8,961 nt of DNA from Pedobacter ureilyticus (lineage in GTDB: Bacteria; Bacteroidota; Bacteroidia; Sphingobacteriales; Sphingobacteriaceae), in the NCBI RefSeq assembly GCF_005925345.1, contig NZ_SSHJ01000043.1, positions 1 through 8,961 on the forward strand, in the 5' to 3' direction. A program made the position numbers and the translations under genes. This document shows, in pieces, positions 7,260 through 8,961 of the stretch. The notes under the pieces are model-generated. The model was not told the origin of the DNA. It was given only the letters and a program-made list of their open reading frames with translations, and searched no databases. The first letter of the stretch is position 1, and each line of letters opens with the position of its first letter.

Positions 7260-8834
7260 TTATTGTTCCAATTCTTCGCAATCTTGCGAGCTATAAGAAA
7301 TTGAAATTGTTTTTGTAGTCTGCCTACCTAAACTGGTCACTTTACACCCTACATTATAGTGATATGGATATCTAATTGTGATGTAGTTGTCATTGATACC
7401 GCCACCTGATAGAATTTGGAATGGTGTAGCAGTTTGGTATGCTTTACCGGCAGACCATTGATAGGTAGGGCTTCCATGCGCATGCCCACTTGTGATATCT
7501 ACGGTAAATGTCTTGGTTACTCTGTTATTAATCAAATCACACCAGGTAAGCTGATGCCCCCCCTCTGTTTTCATATTAATCTGGAGCGGAATCAGTCTTG
7601 CTTCCTTAATTATTTCCTCTGTTTTTGTACCATACACTGGATGGGTTACAATATGTTTAATCGTATACACACCTGCTTGGCTAAAATGATAAGTGAATGC
7701 CCCCCAAGTGCTCTGCAATACACCATTAACAAACCATTGGTGGGTCAACTCTGTAAAACAGTTATCCTTTTTTTGAAAAGACCATGCGTCTCCAACATTG
7801 ACTTTACCTGGAGCAACATCCATATATCCTTCCACGTTGGATAATAGTTTTTCATTAAAATTTGCGTTAAATTCTATTGGAAGATCATTATTAAACCTAT
7901 ATTCGACATGCTTCAAAATATTCTTATTTTGATCTTTTACAAATTTTAATCTTCCTAGATCATCGTATTCATATAACGTTATCCCTCCACGAGAATCCAA
8001 CTCTGATTTTTTTCCGAATGGAGTTTCGTAGGTATAAGATTTGATATTTGCCATAGCTGGATAAAAGGCGATATCATCTAGTATCATATCGTCCGATGGT
8101 GTAATCTCGATTTCAAAAGTGTTTCCCAATGCGCTAACATCAATCAACTTCTCATAAAATTTCCAAACACCTAAATTTGGATCCGTTGCCAAATTTATAT
8201 TGATCGTTTGCACTCCATCCATCAATTTGATATGCAAATAATGCCCAGTATATTCTACCGTATTCCCATGAAATGTAAGACGATAATATTTGCCTAGACC
8301 TTTATCAACAGTTTTTTTAAAAGGTACGCCACTGTAACCAAACAGCGCTTTTTTCCCAATCAATTGGTTATTATCATACGCGTTATCAAGCACATAATCG
8401 CCCTCAAAAGCCCTCTCATTTTGATCTTCAAAATCAGAAAAAACTATTTCACTAAGTTTTGCATTTGTAATTTCTGCAATTATATTTTTTCTTTTTTCAT
8501 TGTATAAAAAAGATTTCACGCCCTTTTTACCATCACCTAAAACCACCGCATTACCCCTTTCATCATATTGGAGTACATTTGCTATTGTAATATAATTGGG
8601 GTCTGACTTCAGCATTTTCCCATTTCCCAAATCTTCAAGATACGCAGGAGTAAATGAGGCAGAAAGTTTAGGTAGTGTTAAAGTTTCTTGCGTAAGTCCT
8701 GGCAATGAGCCTACTGTTCTGTATCGTTTCAAGGATGCAGCCGTAGTTTTCTTTACGCCATTTTTTGTTACAGAAGAAATTTCCTCAACAATTGGTATCA
8801 TGATATTTGCCTCATACATATTCTTTAGTGCAAT
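7260..8834 (-). CDS. RHS/YD-repeat protein, 5' end removed at the IS edge
   Basis: 524 residues remain, and the first internal ATG is at 8819. The frame is open upstream across the IS edge at 8834/8835 until a TAA at 8945-8943, with no ATG on the way. There is no signal peptide, so the true N-terminus is missing. Visible parts (numbered from the 8819 ATG) are a YDERGNAV repeat (85-92) followed by IIAEITNA (113-120), a beta-rich sandwich-like region (about 125-255) ending DDMILDDIAFYP, RHS repeats LDSRGGITLYEYDDLGRL (274-291), and a PKD/Ig-like stretch with HQWFVNG and GVYTIKHIV (about 335-400), then a Cys-containing C-terminal domain. In related Bacteroidota loci a large RHS protein often precedes the DUF6443/RHS-core protein, so both probably act together at the cell surface. 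Without promoter and signal peptide this remnant is unlikely to be exported. Confidence 0.75.
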   Translation of the reverse strand: MALKNMYEANIMIPIVEEISSVTKNGVKKTTAASLKRYRTVGSLPGLTQETLTLPKLSASFTPAYLEDLGNGKMLKSDPNYITIANVLQYDERGNAVVLGDGKKGVKSFLYNEKRKNIIAEITNAKLSEIVFSDFEDQNERAFEGDYVLDNAYDNNQLIGKKALFGYSGVPFKKTVDKGLGKYYRLTFHGNTVEYTGHYLHIKLMDGVQTININLATDPNLGVWKFYEKLIDVSALGNTFEIEITPSDDMILDDIAFYPAMANIKSYTYETPFGKKSELDSRGGITLYEYDDLGRLKFVKDQNKNILKHVEYRFNNDLPIEFNANFNEKLLSNVEGYMDVAPGKVNVGDAWSFQKKDNCFTELTHQWFVNGVLQSTWGAFTYHFSQAGVYTIKHIVTHPVYGTKTEEIIKEARLIPLQINMKTEGGHQLTWCDLINNRVTKTFTVDITSGHAHGSPTYQWSAGKAYQTATPFQILSGGGINDNYITIRYPYHYNVGCKVTSLGRQTTKTISISYSSQDCEELEQ

Positions 8835-8961
8835 TGTATATTTCGGAGAAACTGACCATGTGATTCCGTGGCAAACTGACCACCTAATTTGCTGGCGAAC
8901 GAACGTATCAAATGCTATAGAAGCGTTAACAAAAGTAGTGATTTAAAGTTGTTTTATTGAA
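8835..8961. mobile_element. Terminus of an IS21-like insertion sequence (right copy, partial)
   Basis: The sequence begins TGTATATTTCGGAG at 8835 and is the exact reverse complement of 1-126 over 8835-8960, plus one further base. It has the same two motif copies (as AAACTGACCA at 8849-8858 and 8873-8882). The match stops exactly at the TG edge, which defines the insertion boundary inside the upstream RHS gene. No transposase coding sequence is reached before the window ends, so only the element's outer tip is visible. IS21-like is a judgement from the end structure, not from a transposase. Confidence 0.65.
8849..8882. repeat. Two direct copies of the IS terminal motif (inverted relative to the left end)
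   Basis: AAACTGACCA at 8849-8858 and 8873-8882 are the reverse complements of the copies at 103-112 and 79-88, with the same 24-bp spacing. They are probably binding sites for the transposase of the flanking element. Confidence 0.7.

Noticed and set aside
7416..7844. Plus-strand open frames opposite the RHS, ATPase and other genes (e.g. 553-966, 1107-1418, 7416-7844, 8596-8946)
   Set aside because: They lie antisense to well-supported genes, have no family features, and one runs through the IS tip; they are shadows of the minus-strand genes.
8835..8961. Transposase gene in the IS ends
   Set aside because: Only about 127 bases of the element are present at each end and no meaningful coding frame or start is contained in them.
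1..8961. CRISPR array, tRNA, rRNA or replication origin
   Set aside because: No regularly spaced repeats other than the IS tip motif, no cloverleaf-like or ribosomal sequence, and no iteron cluster were seen.

Overview
The window looks like a piece of a Bacteroidota genome, probably Sphingobacteriaceae-like (Pedobacter, Mucilaginibacter or Sphingobacterium type; this is inference). The support is the AT-rich sequence, the lack of clear Shine-Dalgarno sites, a TAnnTTTG-type promoter box, and an RHS protein with a DUF6443-like N-terminus, an architecture typical of that phylum. All supported genes lie on the minus strand, so the biological order runs from right to left.

The two ends (1-126 and 8835-8960) are an identical 126-bp inverted repeat. 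Its inner edges read TG...CA and it carries two copies of TGGTCAGTTT spaced 24 bp apart, which suggests the terminus of an IS21-like insertion sequence. Both inner edges cut directly into genes. Either two oppositely oriented IS copies flank the segment, or this is an assembly contig that stops inside a multicopy IS.

Right part (8834-3002) is an RHS polymorphic-toxin-like locus. It contains a decapitated upstream RHS/YD-repeat protein (8834-7260), a 1269-residue secreted DUF6443/RHS-core protein with a roughly 300-residue variable C-terminal tip (7226-3417), and a 136-residue three-helix membrane protein starting 4 nt after it (3412-3002), which is the candidate immunity protein. The tip has two hydrophobic Gly/Ala-rich segments, so a membrane-acting toxin paired with a membrane immunity protein is a reasonable hypothesis.

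Between this locus and the next operon are 418 bp (3001-2584) without a normal gene. Most of it is unexplained. It holds a GC-richer block with four consecutive small hairpins, overlapped by a 62-codon reading frame split by one stop, and a candidate promoter for the next operon.

Left part (2583-127) is a small type IV pilus/type II secretion-like operon: pseudopilin, prepilin peptidase, GspE/PilB-family ATPase, and the first 23 codons of a further secreted or membrane protein cut off by the IS edge. The peptidase should process the pilin and the ATPase should power its assembly. However, the ATPase gene carries a one-base frameshift between its two zinc-binding CxxC pairs, so this operon is damaged at two points.
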